Shown: in pieces, positions 1 to 8,385 of the stretch | Layout of the letters: each line of letters starts with the position of its first letter | How positions within the stretch are numbered: the first letter of the stretch is position 1 | Source: Thiomargarita sp. | GTDB taxonomy: Bacteria; Pseudomonadota; Gammaproteobacteria; Beggiatoales; Beggiatoaceae | Reading direction: 5' to 3' | Assembly: GCA_020721005.1 (NCBI GenBank) | Contig: DYNP01000015.1 | Location: 19,771-83,770, forward strand | DNA length: 64,000 bases | Translations under genes and position numbers: made by a program | The notes under the pieces: generated by a model | What the model saw: the letters and a program-made list of their open reading frames with translations, nothing else | Databases searched by the model: none | What the model was told of the DNA's origin: nothing

Positions 1-293
1 AAGCTCCAGTGGACGAAGAACTTCCCGCTACTTCCGAGGAAGGGACTGTGACTGATGAAGCTCCAGTGGACGAAGAACTTCCCGCTACTTCCGAGGAAGG
101 GACTGTGACTGACGAAGCCCCAGTGGACGAAGAACTTCCTGCTACTTCCGAGGAAGGGACTGTGACTGACGAAGCTCCAATTGATGAGGAACTTCCAGCC
201 GCTACTAATGAAGGAGCCGTGACTGATGAGACTCCAGCAGAAGGAGAGGCAACTATCACTGAAGAACAACCTCCATTGGACGAAGCTGCTTAA
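1..293 (+). CDS. C-terminal part of an acidic repeat protein (5' end outside window)
   Basis: The reading frame is open from the first base and ends with TAA at 291-293, so this is the 3' end of a longer gene. The visible 97 or so residues are built from a 19-residue unit (DEELPATSEEGTVTDEAPV) present three times almost unchanged and a fourth time diverged, then a short tail ending LDEAA. The composition is dominated by Glu, Asp, Thr, Pro and Ala, with no Cys and almost no basic residues, so the region should be disordered and strongly acidic. Such tails are common in secreted or envelope proteins and vary in length by slippage. The GTG at 9 lies inside a repeat and is not a plausible true start. 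The function cannot be told without the upstream part. A rho-independent terminator follows. Confidence 0.75.
   Translation, partial: APVDEELPATSEEGTVTDEAPVDEELPATSEEGTVTDEAPVDEELPATSEEGTVTDEAPIDEELPAATNEGAVTDETPAEGEATITEEQPPLDEAA
3..230 (+). repeat. 57-bp in-frame tandem repeat
   Basis: A 57-bp unit encoding a 19-residue acidic peptide is repeated head to tail. Three copies are nearly identical at the DNA level and the fourth has several substitutions. The near identity of the first copies indicates recent expansion or gene-conversion-like homogenisation. There are no spacers, so this is a coding minisatellite and not a CRISPR array. Confidence 0.85.
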
Positions 294-359
294 GTTCAGT
301 ATTATCGACTGTGACAACCCAATTTTGAGGGGTAAAATTCCCCCTCATCATTGCTAACT

Positions 360-392
360 AAAGCCCCCTTTAAATTGAAGGGGGCTTTTTTT
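360..392 (+). terminator. Rho-independent terminator of the acidic repeat gene
   Basis: A perfect 10-bp stem (AAGCCCCCTT at 361-370 and its complement at 378-387) with a 7-nt loop is followed directly by a T run (386-392). It lies about 70 bp after the stop codon at 293. It is a textbook intrinsic terminator for the plus-strand gene. Confidence 0.9.
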
Positions 393-464
393 ATGGGGGT
401 TTGAATGCTCAAAGGTGGCAATACAAACAGCGATTTTCCCATCCTACATAGCTGCCAAGGGATG

Positions 465-728
465 TTATCCCTTATCTACAGAAATTATATGCTTGGCCAA
501 AGTGAACCTATGCAATGCACTGTTAAAGGGAGTGTACTGTAATCTTAAGACTTGTCTAATTGCCTGCAAAGCGCCCAACTCATATCCATCTTGCAAATGT
601 TTAAGGGCTTGTTGTTGAAAATAAATAGTTTGTAATTCAATTTGTTGCAGTTGACTTAAATCGGACTGACACCGAGGACATGCCACTGATCTTGATAAAC
701 GGGCCTTGCAAAGGGGACAATATTCCAT
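465..728 (-). CDS. Small zinc-ribbon protein downstream of the Hsp70-like gene
   Basis: An 87-residue protein. The N-terminus carries two CxxC knuckles (CPLC at residues 4-7 and CPRC at about 17-20), the pattern of a small zinc ribbon. The remaining 65 residues are predicted helical, with many Gln and Leu (QQIELQ, QQQALKHLQDG). I recognise no named family. It starts 19 bp after the stop of the Hsp70-like gene on the same strand, so the two are very probably co-transcribed. I infer a role as an accessory or partner of that chaperone; nothing in the sequence proves it. Zinc binding by the two knuckles is the firmest prediction. Confidence 0.75.
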   Translation of the reverse strand: MEYCPLCKARLSRSVACPRCQSDLSQLQQIELQTIYFQQQALKHLQDGYELGALQAIRQVLRLQYTPFNSALHRFTLAKHIISVDKG

Positions 729-747
729 GATCTATATTTATTTTCTA

Positions 748-2496
748 TCAACTGTCCACATAATAGAGAATGTCAGAAAGTTGTTCTATAAGGGTTGATA
801 ATGTTTTAAACTGTTTATTGGCAATGGCTTGAGTAATTTGATTGACCAATTCCATCATATCTTCTTGATTTTCAGAACTGACTTTGCTCAACAATCGTCC
901 GGCTTTTTCCACCAGAGCTTGGGCTTGAATGATCAGGTGATGAGGTTCTGCAATGACTTTTTCTTGGGAAATTTCGGTTATTTCTTCAAAAATAGTGTTT
1001 AAACGTTGATTTACAGTGGTTTCAGAATTTTGTTCAAAGGCAATGGCTTGGTTAACGGTGACTGTTTTTTGAAGTCCCGATTGTTTCTCAATTGCGGTGA
1101 CTTCTAAGACCCCATCGACATCCAAACTAAATGTGACTAAAATGGGATTGTTATGGGGAACTGCACTTAATCCCTCAACGCTGAATTCTCCCAGTTTGAT
1201 GTTATTGGGATCGAGTGGATTCTCTCCTTGGAAAATGGGAATATCCACAGCTTCTTGATTGTCCAAAACGGTGTAAAATACTTCGGTTTTTTGGATGGGT
1301 AAAGGGGTGTTTCTGGCGATGATGGGAATATAAATGCTTTGTTGAATTTCTCCTTCCATTTCCTTAAGGGCATAGATACCAAAACTGTAGGGAGTGATGT
1401 CAACCAGACGAGTGGGCAAAGGACTGTTCCCATGGATAAGAGCGCCTTGGAGGGCTGCCCCCATGGCCACGCAGAGGTCCGGGTGAATTTCACAGCGTGG
1501 GGGTTGACGAAATAATTCTGCCAAACGTTGTCCGATCAACGGGGTGCGGGTGCTGCCTCCGACCAGTAAAACTTCATGAATATCAGAAACTTTCAGTTGT
1601 GCATCTCGTAAAGCAATCAAGGTGGATTCCAACGTCTGTTCAACCGGTTCCCGAATCAGGATTTCGTATTGTTCTCTGGACAGCTCCAGGGACAGATGAA
1701 TGGGAATTCCTTCCTGTTCCGTCAAAAACTCTTCTTGCATGAGAACATAGGGATGGTAAGATAAGGTGCGTTTGGCAATTTCAGCTATTCGGGTAATCTT
1801 GGCCATGGCAGGCTGCGATTGGCGAGGATCAATAGCGTATTTATTTTGTAAATGATTGAGAATATAGTCAATGATTTTTTGGTCAAAATCATCCCCACCC
1901 AGTTGAGGATGCCCATGAGTGGACAGAATTTTGATCGTATCATTGTGAATATGGGCTATCGAAACATCAAAAGTGCCCCCCCCAAAATCATAAATCAGCA
2001 CTTGTTTATTGGTTCGATGTTCAGTCTTATAGGCCAAGGCAGCTGCTGTGGGTTCATGGAGTAGTCGAACAATTTCTAAATCAGCCAGTTGCCCGGCTTC
2101 TCGGGTGGCTTGTTTTTGAGCGTCTGTAAAATAGGCAGGGACAGTGACCACGGCTTTTGAGATGGGGTGTTGTAAGTAGGCTTCAGCCGTATTTTTGAGG
2201 TGTTTGAGCAGGAAAGACGCGATGGCTTGCGGAGTGTAAGTCTGGTCTCCCAAGGTCACTTTAACGGATTGCCCCATTTTGCGTTTGATGGATTTAACCG
2301 TCCTTTCCGGATGAAGTAGATATTGATTTTTGGCAGTTTCTCCAACTAACAGGGTACCTTGAGCATCCAATCCTACGTAAGAAGGTAGAGCCAACTGTCC
2401 TGGCGTGGGTTCAAGTACCATAATTTTATGATTTTTTAATACGGCAACTTCTGAATTGGTAGTACCTAGGTCAATTCCAATGATAAATTCATTCAT
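748..2496 (-). CDS. Hsp70 family protein (DnaK paralogue)
   Basis: A 582-residue Hsp70. The nucleotide-binding domain spans about residues 1-370, with the phosphate-1 motif IGIDLGTTNS near residues 6-15, the HEPTAAALAY motif, the phosphate-2 motif DFGGGTFDVS and the adenosine motif LVGGSTRTP. A beta-sandwich substrate-binding domain follows (about 380-500), then a short helical lid. It is shorter than housekeeping DnaK (about 640), lacks the EEVKD-like tail, and has no dnaJ or grpE beside it; the only J-protein in the window is at 53126. It is therefore a specialised paralogue, in size like HscC-type proteins. The start at 2496 is only about 20 bp from the end of a miniature repeat element, so any native promoter lies inside or beyond that element. 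It is followed by the zinc-ribbon gene. Confidence 0.93.
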   Translation of the reverse strand: MNEFIIGIDLGTTNSEVAVLKNHKIMVLEPTPGQLALPSYVGLDAQGTLLVGETAKNQYLLHPERTVKSIKRKMGQSVKVTLGDQTYTPQAIASFLLKHLKNTAEAYLQHPISKAVVTVPAYFTDAQKQATREAGQLADLEIVRLLHEPTAAALAYKTEHRTNKQVLIYDFGGGTFDVSIAHIHNDTIKILSTHGHPQLGGDDFDQKIIDYILNHLQNKYAIDPRQSQPAMAKITRIAEIAKRTLSYHPYVLMQEEFLTEQEGIPIHLSLELSREQYEILIREPVEQTLESTLIALRDAQLKVSDIHEVLLVGGSTRTPLIGQRLAELFRQPPRCEIHPDLCVAMGAALQGALIHGNSPLPTRLVDITPYSFGIYALKEMEGEIQQSIYIPIIARNTPLPIQKTEVFYTVLDNQEAVDIPIFQGENPLDPNNIKLGEFSVEGLSAVPHNNPILVTFSLDVDGVLEVTAIEKQSGLQKTVTVNQAIAFEQNSETTVNQRLNTIFEEITEISQEKVIAEPHHLIIQAQALVEKAGRLLSKVSSENQEDMMELVNQITQAIANKQFKTLSTLIEQLSDILYYVDS

Positions 2497-2515
2497 ATTT
2501 TGCTAATTTGTTTAT

Positions 2516-2984
2516 TAGACCTCTTGCAAAAGTAAATGATGCGATAAAGATGAGATACGAAAAAATAAAAGGGAAATTCCCGTTGGAGTGGAGTTGAGGC
2601 TTTAGCCGAAGTGGAGGTTCTAGAAAGTACCTTGGAGTAGAGGCTTTAGCCGGTCAACCGTAGATCCTTGGAGTAGAAGCTTTAGCCGGTTAGCAATCTG
2701 TCCTTGGAGTGGAGGCTTTAGCCGGTCAGCCGTAGGCATCACCCCACATACACAAATTGCAAAGGCCTACGGCTGACCGGCTAAAGCCTCCACTCCAAGG
2801 TACTTTCTAAAGCCTATACCCCAAGGACCGACAGCTGACCGGCTAAAGCCTCTACTCCAAGGTACTTTCTAAAGCCTCTACTCCAAGGATCTACTGCTGA
2901 CCAGCTAAAGCCTCCACTCCGAGGTATCTTAACTGAGGGGCAACTCCCATTTTTTTATTATCGCATACTTTTTTAAGAGGTTTA
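2516..2984. repeat. MITE-like inverted-repeat element, copy 1 (longest)
   Basis: The left end reads TAGACCTCTTGCAAAAGTA and the right end is its imperfect complement (about 2966-2984), both bordered by TA. Inside is a perfect 36-bp inverted repeat (2702-2737 and 2765-2800) around an ATCACCCCACATACACAAA-type loop. Each side has several degenerate tandem units of about 22-40 bp built on TTGGAGTGGAGGCTTTAGCC. There is no coding capacity. Its relatives are at 11884-12160 and 43851-44126, with a reduced one at 34776-34964. It separates the Hsp70-like gene from the tRNA-Pro region. I see no gene from 2985 to 3258. Confidence 0.85.
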
Positions 2985-3258
2985 TTGTAATTGTAAAGGC
3001 TTATTTTAAAGATGAGAGCCATCCAATAGGGGGAAGTTTTGGGCATCCCCCTGACTTCTGTAGGACAGGCGAATCCAATGATATTGGAAGGGCTTTGGGA
3101 GAAATGATCTTATATTTTAGGGTATTTTTAATTAAAGGGAAATAGTCGATGGAATTGACTCGTAGAGCGGTCAATTTTTAACTCTTTCAAGAGGAGGGGA
3201 AAATGAATTTAGGAAGGGGAATGAATTTGGGAAGGGAAGTAATGCAAGTCCGTAAAAG

Positions 3259-3335
3259 TGGTCGGGATGAGAGGATTTGAACCTCCGACCTTTGCCTCCC
3301 GAAAGCAACGCTCTACCAAACTGAGCTACATCCCG
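3259..3335 (-). tRNA. tRNA-Pro (anticodon CGG)
   Basis: Read on the minus strand this 77-nt segment folds as a standard cloverleaf. It has a 7-bp acceptor stem CGGGATG/CATCCCG, a D arm with GCTC/GAGC, and an anticodon stem TTGCT/GGCAA around the loop TTCGGGA (anticodon CGG, reading CCG). The T arm is GGAGG-TTCAAAT-CCTCT, and the CCA end is encoded. The C1-G72 start and the T-arm sequence match bacterial tRNA-Pro genes. Confidence 0.95.
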
Positions 3336-3466
3336 TTTTTTAGAAATTCTACTCGACTGAATAGAGAATTTCGGCTAAAATTAACGTCAACACACGACTT
3401 TCCTCAAAGTTCAACATATGACGATCAGTATAATTAGTTTCAATCATTTTTGCAACCTCAATTGAT

Positions 3467-3808
3467 ATGCCCATTCTTATACAAACGATTATTTTACTGT
3501 CCCTGTCCAATATTTTCATGACTTTTGCGTGGTATGCGCATTTAAAGAATTTACATCAGGCACCTTGGCTAGTAGCCGCTTTAGTAAGTTGGGGTATTGC
3601 CCTATTTGAATACTTATTACAAGTGCCTGCCAACCGAATTGGTTATACCCAGTTCAGTTTGGCACAATTGAAAATTCTGCAAGAGGTAATTACTTTATCT
3701 GTGTTTGTCCCGTTTGCCATTTTTTATATGCAACAGCCGATGAAGTGGGATTATTTGTGGGCTGGGTTATGCTTGTTAGGAGCAGTATATTTTATCTTTC
3801 GAGCTTAA
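3467..3808 (+). CDS. DMT-superfamily DUF486 membrane protein
   Basis: A 113-residue protein with four hydrophobic segments (about residues 3-20, 34-52, 71-88 and 94-111). The body contains the WYAHLKNL and LEYLLQVPANRIGY-type sequence characteristic of the DUF486 family of small four-helix proteins related to the drug/metabolite transporter superfamily. The length is typical of the family. It should sit in the inner membrane; the substrate is unknown. No operon partner: the next gene is convergent and a hairpin lies between them. Confidence 0.88.
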   Translation: MPILIQTIILLSLSNIFMTFAWYAHLKNLHQAPWLVAALVSWGIALFEYLLQVPANRIGYTQFSLAQLKILQEVITLSVFVPFAIFYMQQPMKWDYLWAGLCLLGAVYFIFRA

Positions 3809-3840
3809 TCGTTTTTTGTTGATCAGTAGCCAGCCAGTAG

Positions 3841-3878
3841 GTTGGGTTGTGGCGCGCCTTTTTGCACCATAACCCAAC
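3841..3878. terminator. Hairpin between convergent genes (repeat-like, probable bidirectional terminator)
   Basis: An imperfect 12-bp inverted repeat (GTTGGGTTGTGG and CCATAACCCAAC) encloses a GC-rich loop, between the stop of the DUF486 gene and the stop of the convergent NAD-binding gene. The arm GTTGGGTT...AACCCAAC resembles dispersed palindromic repeats found between genes in many proteobacteria. The following plus-strand sequence is AT-rich (AATTTTG) but not a strong T run. Confidence 0.5.
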
Positions 3879-3885
3879 AATTTTG

Positions 3886-4839
3886 TTAACGTCGGGCCTG
3901 GCAACGCAAATGAGAATAAAACATCGATCTTTGGGTACTGGAATTTAGATAAGTGGGCAAAATGGATTCTAAACTGTGGGGCACTGAGTTAAATTGAGCA
4001 AAGTGATTGTGCTGGCAAATACTGTCAACACGACTGGTCTGATAATTGTCTACTGAATAAGGTTTGCCAGGAATCAGTTCCATGAAGTTGCCAGTCAGAT
4101 GAGACAAATTATTCTTTAAGGGAATAATATAACGTTTAAGTCCCATCACTTTAGCCGTGTATTCTACAATTTCTTGTAATGTATACTCTTGCGGTCCACA
4201 CAAACTGTAACGCTCCCCATAATGATTGGGATCGTCCAAGGTTTTCAACATCACTTCAACCAGATCTTCCACCCAAACCGGGGCCATTTTTGCGTAGGCA
4301 GAAGGTAGGGCAAAAAAGAAAGGGGCTATTTTGAGGAGATTGGCAAAACGATTGATAAAATTGTCATCTTCTCCAAATACTACTGAAGGTCTAAAAGTGG
4401 TGACCTGCATTCCCTCGATGGAATGGATCCAATCTTCTCCTTGTCCCTTAGTACGTAGATAATGGCTATTTTTCTCTTGGGGATTGGCATTGAGAGCGCT
4501 GAGGTGGAGAAAACGAGTGATTTGGTTGCGTTGGCAGGCATGCAAAAGTCGCTTGGGAAGTTCGACATGGGCTTGGTAAAAACCACTGCCATCGCTGCCA
4601 TTTTCATTGAGAATGCCTACCAAATTGATGATTGCTTGACAACCTGCCAATTCGGTATTGAGGTAATACTGTTGATAATGGTCAGCAGAGACCAATTCTA
4701 AATTGGGTAATACTAACAGGTCACGATGGCGTTCTCGACGACGTGTCAGAACACGAACATGCCACCCTTGTTGAGTTAGGCGGTTGGCTAAGTGTCGACC
4801 AATAAAGCCGGTGCCTCCAATTAAGGCAATAGTGCGCAT
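3886..4839 (-). CDS. NAD(P)-dependent epimerase/dehydratase, complex I NDUFA9-like
   Basis: A 317-residue atypical short-chain dehydrogenase. The N-terminal Rossmann signature ALIGGTGFIGRHLANRL (about residues 5-21) binds NAD(P). Further typical elements are INLVGILNE, FLHLSALNA and FRPSVVFGEDDNFINRF. This FRPSxVFG core with APVWVEDL is characteristic of the NDUFA9-like/YfcH-related group, which bind nucleotide but have no well-defined reaction in bacteria. It is transcribed alone, convergent with the DUF486 gene. Its specific substrate cannot be stated. Confidence 0.88.
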   Translation of the reverse strand: MRTIALIGGTGFIGRHLANRLTQQGWHVRVLTRRRERHRDLLVLPNLELVSADHYQQYYLNTELAGCQAIINLVGILNENGSDGSGFYQAHVELPKRLLHACQRNQITRFLHLSALNANPQEKNSHYLRTKGQGEDWIHSIEGMQVTTFRPSVVFGEDDNFINRFANLLKIAPFFFALPSAYAKMAPVWVEDLVEVMLKTLDDPNHYGERYSLCGPQEYTLQEIVEYTAKVMGLKRYIIPLKNNLSHLTGNFMELIPGKPYSVDNYQTSRVDSICQHNHFAQFNSVPHSLESILPTYLNSSTQRSMFYSHLRCQARR

Positions 4840-5025
4840 GAGAGCTCTCCTTAGGTTTTGAAATCAATAAATATTTTTGGGATCAGTCTTTCCTCTTTCT
4901 ATACGAAAAAAGATTGGCAGAAGATTAGGGTGAAAGTTTCTTCCCAGCCCCAATAGGATGGGCTGATGATAGGAGACCCATCCTATATGTGCTGATTATT
5001 CCCTATAAAGGGGAAAAATTGAGAT

Positions 5026-5820
5026 TCATTTGGGAATTGGGGTAGAAGGTCGATTGCTCATGGTACAGGTCATGGTTGCTGCCAAGGCAATGAGTCCAAA
5101 GGCAAGGGGCCAAGTGAGATCCAACCACCAAATGCCCTGTTTTAGGATGTTGAGGTTGTGCAGTAAGACGTGTAAAAATGCGCCAATAGAGAATATAAAA
5201 AGTCCCGTGAGGGCAAACCACCAAGGGCGACAAATGGGATGGCCAATTAATACGGAGGCCGTGATAATGATCATGGTCATCAGCATTGGCGTAAAAACTA
5301 CATAAGCCATAGTGGTCATAAAGGCCGCAATGCCAATTTGTTTTAGAGTTTCTGAATTGATGATGAGGGCAAGCAGGGAGATACTGGTGGCAATGATAAA
5401 TGCCGAAATCCAGGCCCAAAAGGGAATGGCTACGTTAAGGCTGAATCGTAACGTCATCAGAGCTGAAAGGACAAGGGGGATGAAGAGGAGATAACCTATA
5501 TCAGAATACCAAGGAAAGGGGGTTTCTTGTCCAGAGTGAGTGATGGGATACACTAGAGAGAGGAATGCACCTCCGGTCCAAAAAAGTACAGCAATACCCA
5601 AGGTAGACCATGCTTTGCGTACTGGATCATTCGGAAGGAAAAGTCGCCTATTGTAGAAACAGAAAAAACTGGCGAGTGCTGCAATGAGTAGTTCTAAAAA
5701 GCTGCTATAGTATGTGTAAATCACGTGTTGTTCTCCACCTCTAAAGAGGAGTCCAAGAAAGATAGCGGCAATGCAGAGTACTGCCCAGCTGATCAGTAGA
5801 ATGAAAGAGATTTTTGACAT
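5026..5820 (-). CDS. Polytopic membrane protein of unknown function
   Basis: A 264-residue, very hydrophobic protein with about eight predicted membrane helices (roughly residues 5-26, 36-56, 70-92, 105-124, 130-152, 158-190, 195-222 and 228-250). There are no soluble domains. The helix bundle resembles the membrane sensor modules (MHYT- or MASE-like) found in front of GGDEF or kinase domains, but here it stands alone, and I do not assign a family. It is divergent from the operon beginning at 6050 and has no partner gene on its own strand. Confidence 0.8.
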   Translation of the reverse strand: MSKISFILLISWAVLCIAAIFLGLLFRGGEQHVIYTYYSSFLELLIAALASFFCFYNRRLFLPNDPVRKAWSTLGIAVLFWTGGAFLSLVYPITHSGQETPFPWYSDIGYLLFIPLVLSALMTLRFSLNVAIPFWAWISAFIIATSISLLALIINSETLKQIGIAAFMTTMAYVVFTPMLMTMIIITASVLIGHPICRPWWFALTGLFIFSIGAFLHVLLHNLNILKQGIWWLDLTWPLAFGLIALAATMTCTMSNRPSTPIPK

Positions 5821-6049
5821 TTTACCTACCTTTGGTTAGAAATTGTTTTATTTTGCTTAATTCTTGACTATATCATAGAATTAAGTAGCTAAGCAAAATA
5901 CCATTAAGTAGGAAGTAGGTACAGCAATGTCATAAGTAGACGGACTTTGCCTTCCTTAAAAAGGGGAAGTAAACAACGTCTCAGGAAGAGATTTTTTGAA
6001 TTTTAGAAATTTGGCATTGGTTTTTGTTGAGATAAATACTACACTTAAG

Positions 6050-6745
6050 ATGAAACGATATCGATCAGTCAGTAGTTGCGTGACTTATCAAGTCTATGAG
6101 TTTGACTTAAATGGGCTGAGTTTGGAGCAATATGCAAAGTTAAGGATATTTGTCCAAACTTTAGGTTACAACAGTTATCCTTCACAATTAAGTGTACTCC
6201 ATATCAAGCATCCCTTATTTTTTATTGATTTTCCAGGGTATGGTTTTCCCACGGCTAAGATCAGTTTTTATCCTCAGACTGTCCCTGAAAAAGTCAATGA
6301 ATACTTGGAAATGTTGAATGGTCAATTAGCCTTTGGAGGAGTAAGTATGAATGAGAAGAGTAGTTATGTGATTAAGGTGGGCGAGTTGTTTAAGGCATTG
6401 AATGGGAAGAGAGTCAGTCAGGGATTGTCAGAAATTGACAGTCCCCTGATTGCCAGTAAGTTGGGCATTCTGTTTGCGTTGAAGACCAACGGTTATGTCA
6501 ACTTCAAGGGAGAGATCATCGACCTTAATGACAATCAACTCATTGCCTTACAGGAAATTTTGGATCAACATTTTAATGCGGAGATGAGTGTGGAATTGCG
6601 GCAACTTATTGCTTCAATGGAGCATTTTATTAAGTCTGCAGAAGCCGCATCTTCTGAAACGACTGTCGTTTCTGAGAAGAAAGGCTTGTTTAATAAATTC
6701 AAAGGGTTATTTAAATCCAAACTGCATCAAGAGAGTCATGCCTGA
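6050..6745 (+). CDS. Unknown protein, first gene of the V4R-like operon
   Basis: A 231-residue soluble protein that I do not recognise. I chose ATG at 6050 over the in-frame TTG at 5996, because the 18 extra residues look non-native. The first 90 residues are mixed alpha/beta. The middle (about 100-185) reads like a helical domain with SKLGILFALKTNGYVNFKGEIIDL. The last 25 residues form a basic amphipathic stretch (KKGLFNKFKGLFKSK) suited to membrane or nucleic-acid association. Its TGA stop overlaps the next ATG by one base (TGATG), so translation of the two genes is probably coupled and the products probably act together. Confidence 0.75.
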   Translation: MKRYRSVSSCVTYQVYEFDLNGLSLEQYAKLRIFVQTLGYNSYPSQLSVLHIKHPLFFIDFPGYGFPTAKISFYPQTVPEKVNEYLEMLNGQLAFGGVSMNEKSSYVIKVGELFKALNGKRVSQGLSEIDSPLIASKLGILFALKTNGYVNFKGEIIDLNDNQLIALQEILDQHFNAEMSVELRQLIASMEHFIKSAEAASSETTVVSEKKGLFNKFKGLFKSKLHQESHA

Positions 6746-7953
6746 TGGATAAACCCCTACATTCAACCCCGCAAATTGTCACCGTGGGCGGCCAGCGATT
6801 GATTGGAGGACTCAGTCGGGTCTATCATTGTAACCACTACAATGCCTATCTGCAAATGGCCGTATTGATGACCGAATATCTCCCCCAACATTCTCCTCAA
6901 CAATTATTGACGGAAGCAGTTACGCCCTTGATACAAGAGTTACGCAAAAGGGGTTATTCTCAACAACAATTGTTGGAGGAATACTCTTATTGTGGATTCG
7001 GTGTTTTACGACAAATCGACGCAATCCATTGGGAAACTCCCAGTTCCCATTATGGACAGTCCTTAACTTTTCACGGTAAACCTCAAAAAAGTTGCTTTTT
7101 TACCACAGGTTACTTGCAGGGACTGTTGGACCGACAAGTTGTTGAAGTGGCTTGTCAAGTTGAAGGCAGTGAATCCGACCGCTTTCAAGTGTCTGAACTT
7201 CCTTGTATCGTGAATCCTTACTTGGTTTATCCATTAGAACTTACCCCAGAAATTCCAGAACGCTTCTCATTTAGCGGATGTCAGGAATTTACAACTCAGA
7301 TCGATGAGCCCAGTATTATTGCTGCCGTCAACAGCTTACCATTATATGGGAAAAAAGAGGCGCCGGAAACGGGATTAATTCCTGCATTTGGTGTGGTATT
7401 GACTCATCATTTTGCCGATTACTACAATCAGATTTCCTATCAAACCTATTGGGCACTGCGCAATGCAGGCATGCCGGAAGAGGATAGTAAAGAGATGTTT
7501 ATCCAGGCCGGACATATTTGCGCATTTAACACTTTTGGGGGAATTATGAAAAGTCCCGAGTGGCATGCCATTGTGGCACCCCACTGTCGAAATCGGGAAG
7601 ATTGGCTGCACGGCATGATCGCAGTGATCAATGCGTTAGGCTGGGGAATTTTTCGAGTGGAACGAATTGTTCCTGAAAAGGAATTTATTGTGCGCGTCTA
7701 CAACTCATATGAAGGTATAGGTTATCGACGCATTTTCCTAAAAACGGAGGATAAAAACATGTCTTTCCTGGGCATGGGAGCTACTTTGGGACTGGTTCAT
7801 TTGCTATGGAAAGTCGACATTCGGGAACGACCTGATTTGACTCATGACTTTTATGTTAAACAATTCAATAACCCGCAGAATAGCTATACCGTTGAACAAT
7901 CTCATGCCATTGCTGCGGGTGATGAATATGATCGTTTCATTGTGTCTAAATAA
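6745..7953 (+). CDS. Protein with two V4R-like domains
   Basis: A 402-residue protein. Around residues 90-150 it has the hallmarks of a V4R (4-vinyl reductase) domain: GFGVLRQIDAIHW, then FFTTGYLQGLLDRQ, then VVEVACQVEGSESDRFQV. The same layout recurs near the C-terminus: GWGIFRVERI, FLGMGATLGLVHLL, then EQSHAIAAGDEYDRFIV. V4R domains bind small hydrophobic ligands or metals and usually act as sensors; the usual second Cys is replaced here by Asp or Arg in both copies. The start ATG overlaps the stop of the preceding unknown gene, so the pair is an operon. No DNA-binding, kinase or cyclase output domain is present. Domain assignment is by eye and moderate. Confidence 0.65.
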   Translation: MDKPLHSTPQIVTVGGQRLIGGLSRVYHCNHYNAYLQMAVLMTEYLPQHSPQQLLTEAVTPLIQELRKRGYSQQQLLEEYSYCGFGVLRQIDAIHWETPSSHYGQSLTFHGKPQKSCFFTTGYLQGLLDRQVVEVACQVEGSESDRFQVSELPCIVNPYLVYPLELTPEIPERFSFSGCQEFTTQIDEPSIIAAVNSLPLYGKKEAPETGLIPAFGVVLTHHFADYYNQISYQTYWALRNAGMPEEDSKEMFIQAGHICAFNTFGGIMKSPEWHAIVAPHCRNREDWLHGMIAVINALGWGIFRVERIVPEKEFIVRVYNSYEGIGYRRIFLKTEDKNMSFLGMGATLGLVHLLWKVDIRERPDLTHDFYVKQFNNPQNSYTVEQSHAIAAGDEYDRFIVSK

Positions 7954-8010
7954 CCCGCCTTCTCGTTAAAGAAGGGACAATCTCTTAACGGACTGTCCAA
8001 AGTAGGTAAA

Positions 8011-8367
8011 TCATAACTTGACAGGTTTCAGCAAGGGATTAATGTCTGTCAAAGACTTGAAATGACTTTCTGCCCAAGTCGTCACTTGCTTCTTGCTGTC
8101 AGTGAGAATATCAAAAGTTACTCGAAAGTTGTTGAGAGTTTTCTTATTGAAATCACTGGCCAAACGATACTGTTCAGTCCACAGGTCGGGAACTCGTTTG
8201 ACTTGAGTTAAGGTTTCAACTTGTTGACGACCATTGTCCAAACAAATGCTCACCATATCCAGTTGTTGTTGATAGAGACTGACCATCATATCAGTATTGA
8301 TGTCAAGCCATTTTTGACTGGCAGTAAGGACACTGTTGTTGAAATCAGACCATTGTTTGAATTGCAT
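8011..8367 (-). CDS. Phasin family protein
   Basis: A 118-residue, all-helical, Gln- and Thr-rich protein with the heptad-like pattern of phasins (FNNSVLTASQKWLDINTDMM, VETLTQVKRVPDLWTEQYRLASDFN). Phasins coat polyhydroxyalkanoate granules and control their size; some relatives are general stress-type granule proteins. The length is in the usual range. A good ribosome binding site AAGGAG (8374-8379) stands 6 bp before ATG, and a near-consensus sigma-70 promoter lies at 8386-8413, fitting an abundant protein. No PHA synthase gene is in the window, so the link to PHA rests on the family alone. Confidence 0.8.
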   Translation of the reverse strand: MQFKQWSDFNNSVLTASQKWLDINTDMMVSLYQQQLDMVSICLDNGRQQVETLTQVKRVPDLWTEQYRLASDFNKKTLNNFRVTFDILTDSKKQVTTWAESHFKSLTDINPLLKPVKL

Positions 8368-8385
8368 AAAAATCTCCTTAATTCT

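Noticed and set aside
1-180. Possible CRISPR array from the regular 57-bp units
   Set aside because: Units abut without unique spacers and are in frame with a protein, so this is a coding tandem repeat.
2985-3258. A gene between the MITE copy and tRNA-Pro
   Set aside because: No open frame with a ribosome binding site or recognisable product was found in either strand.
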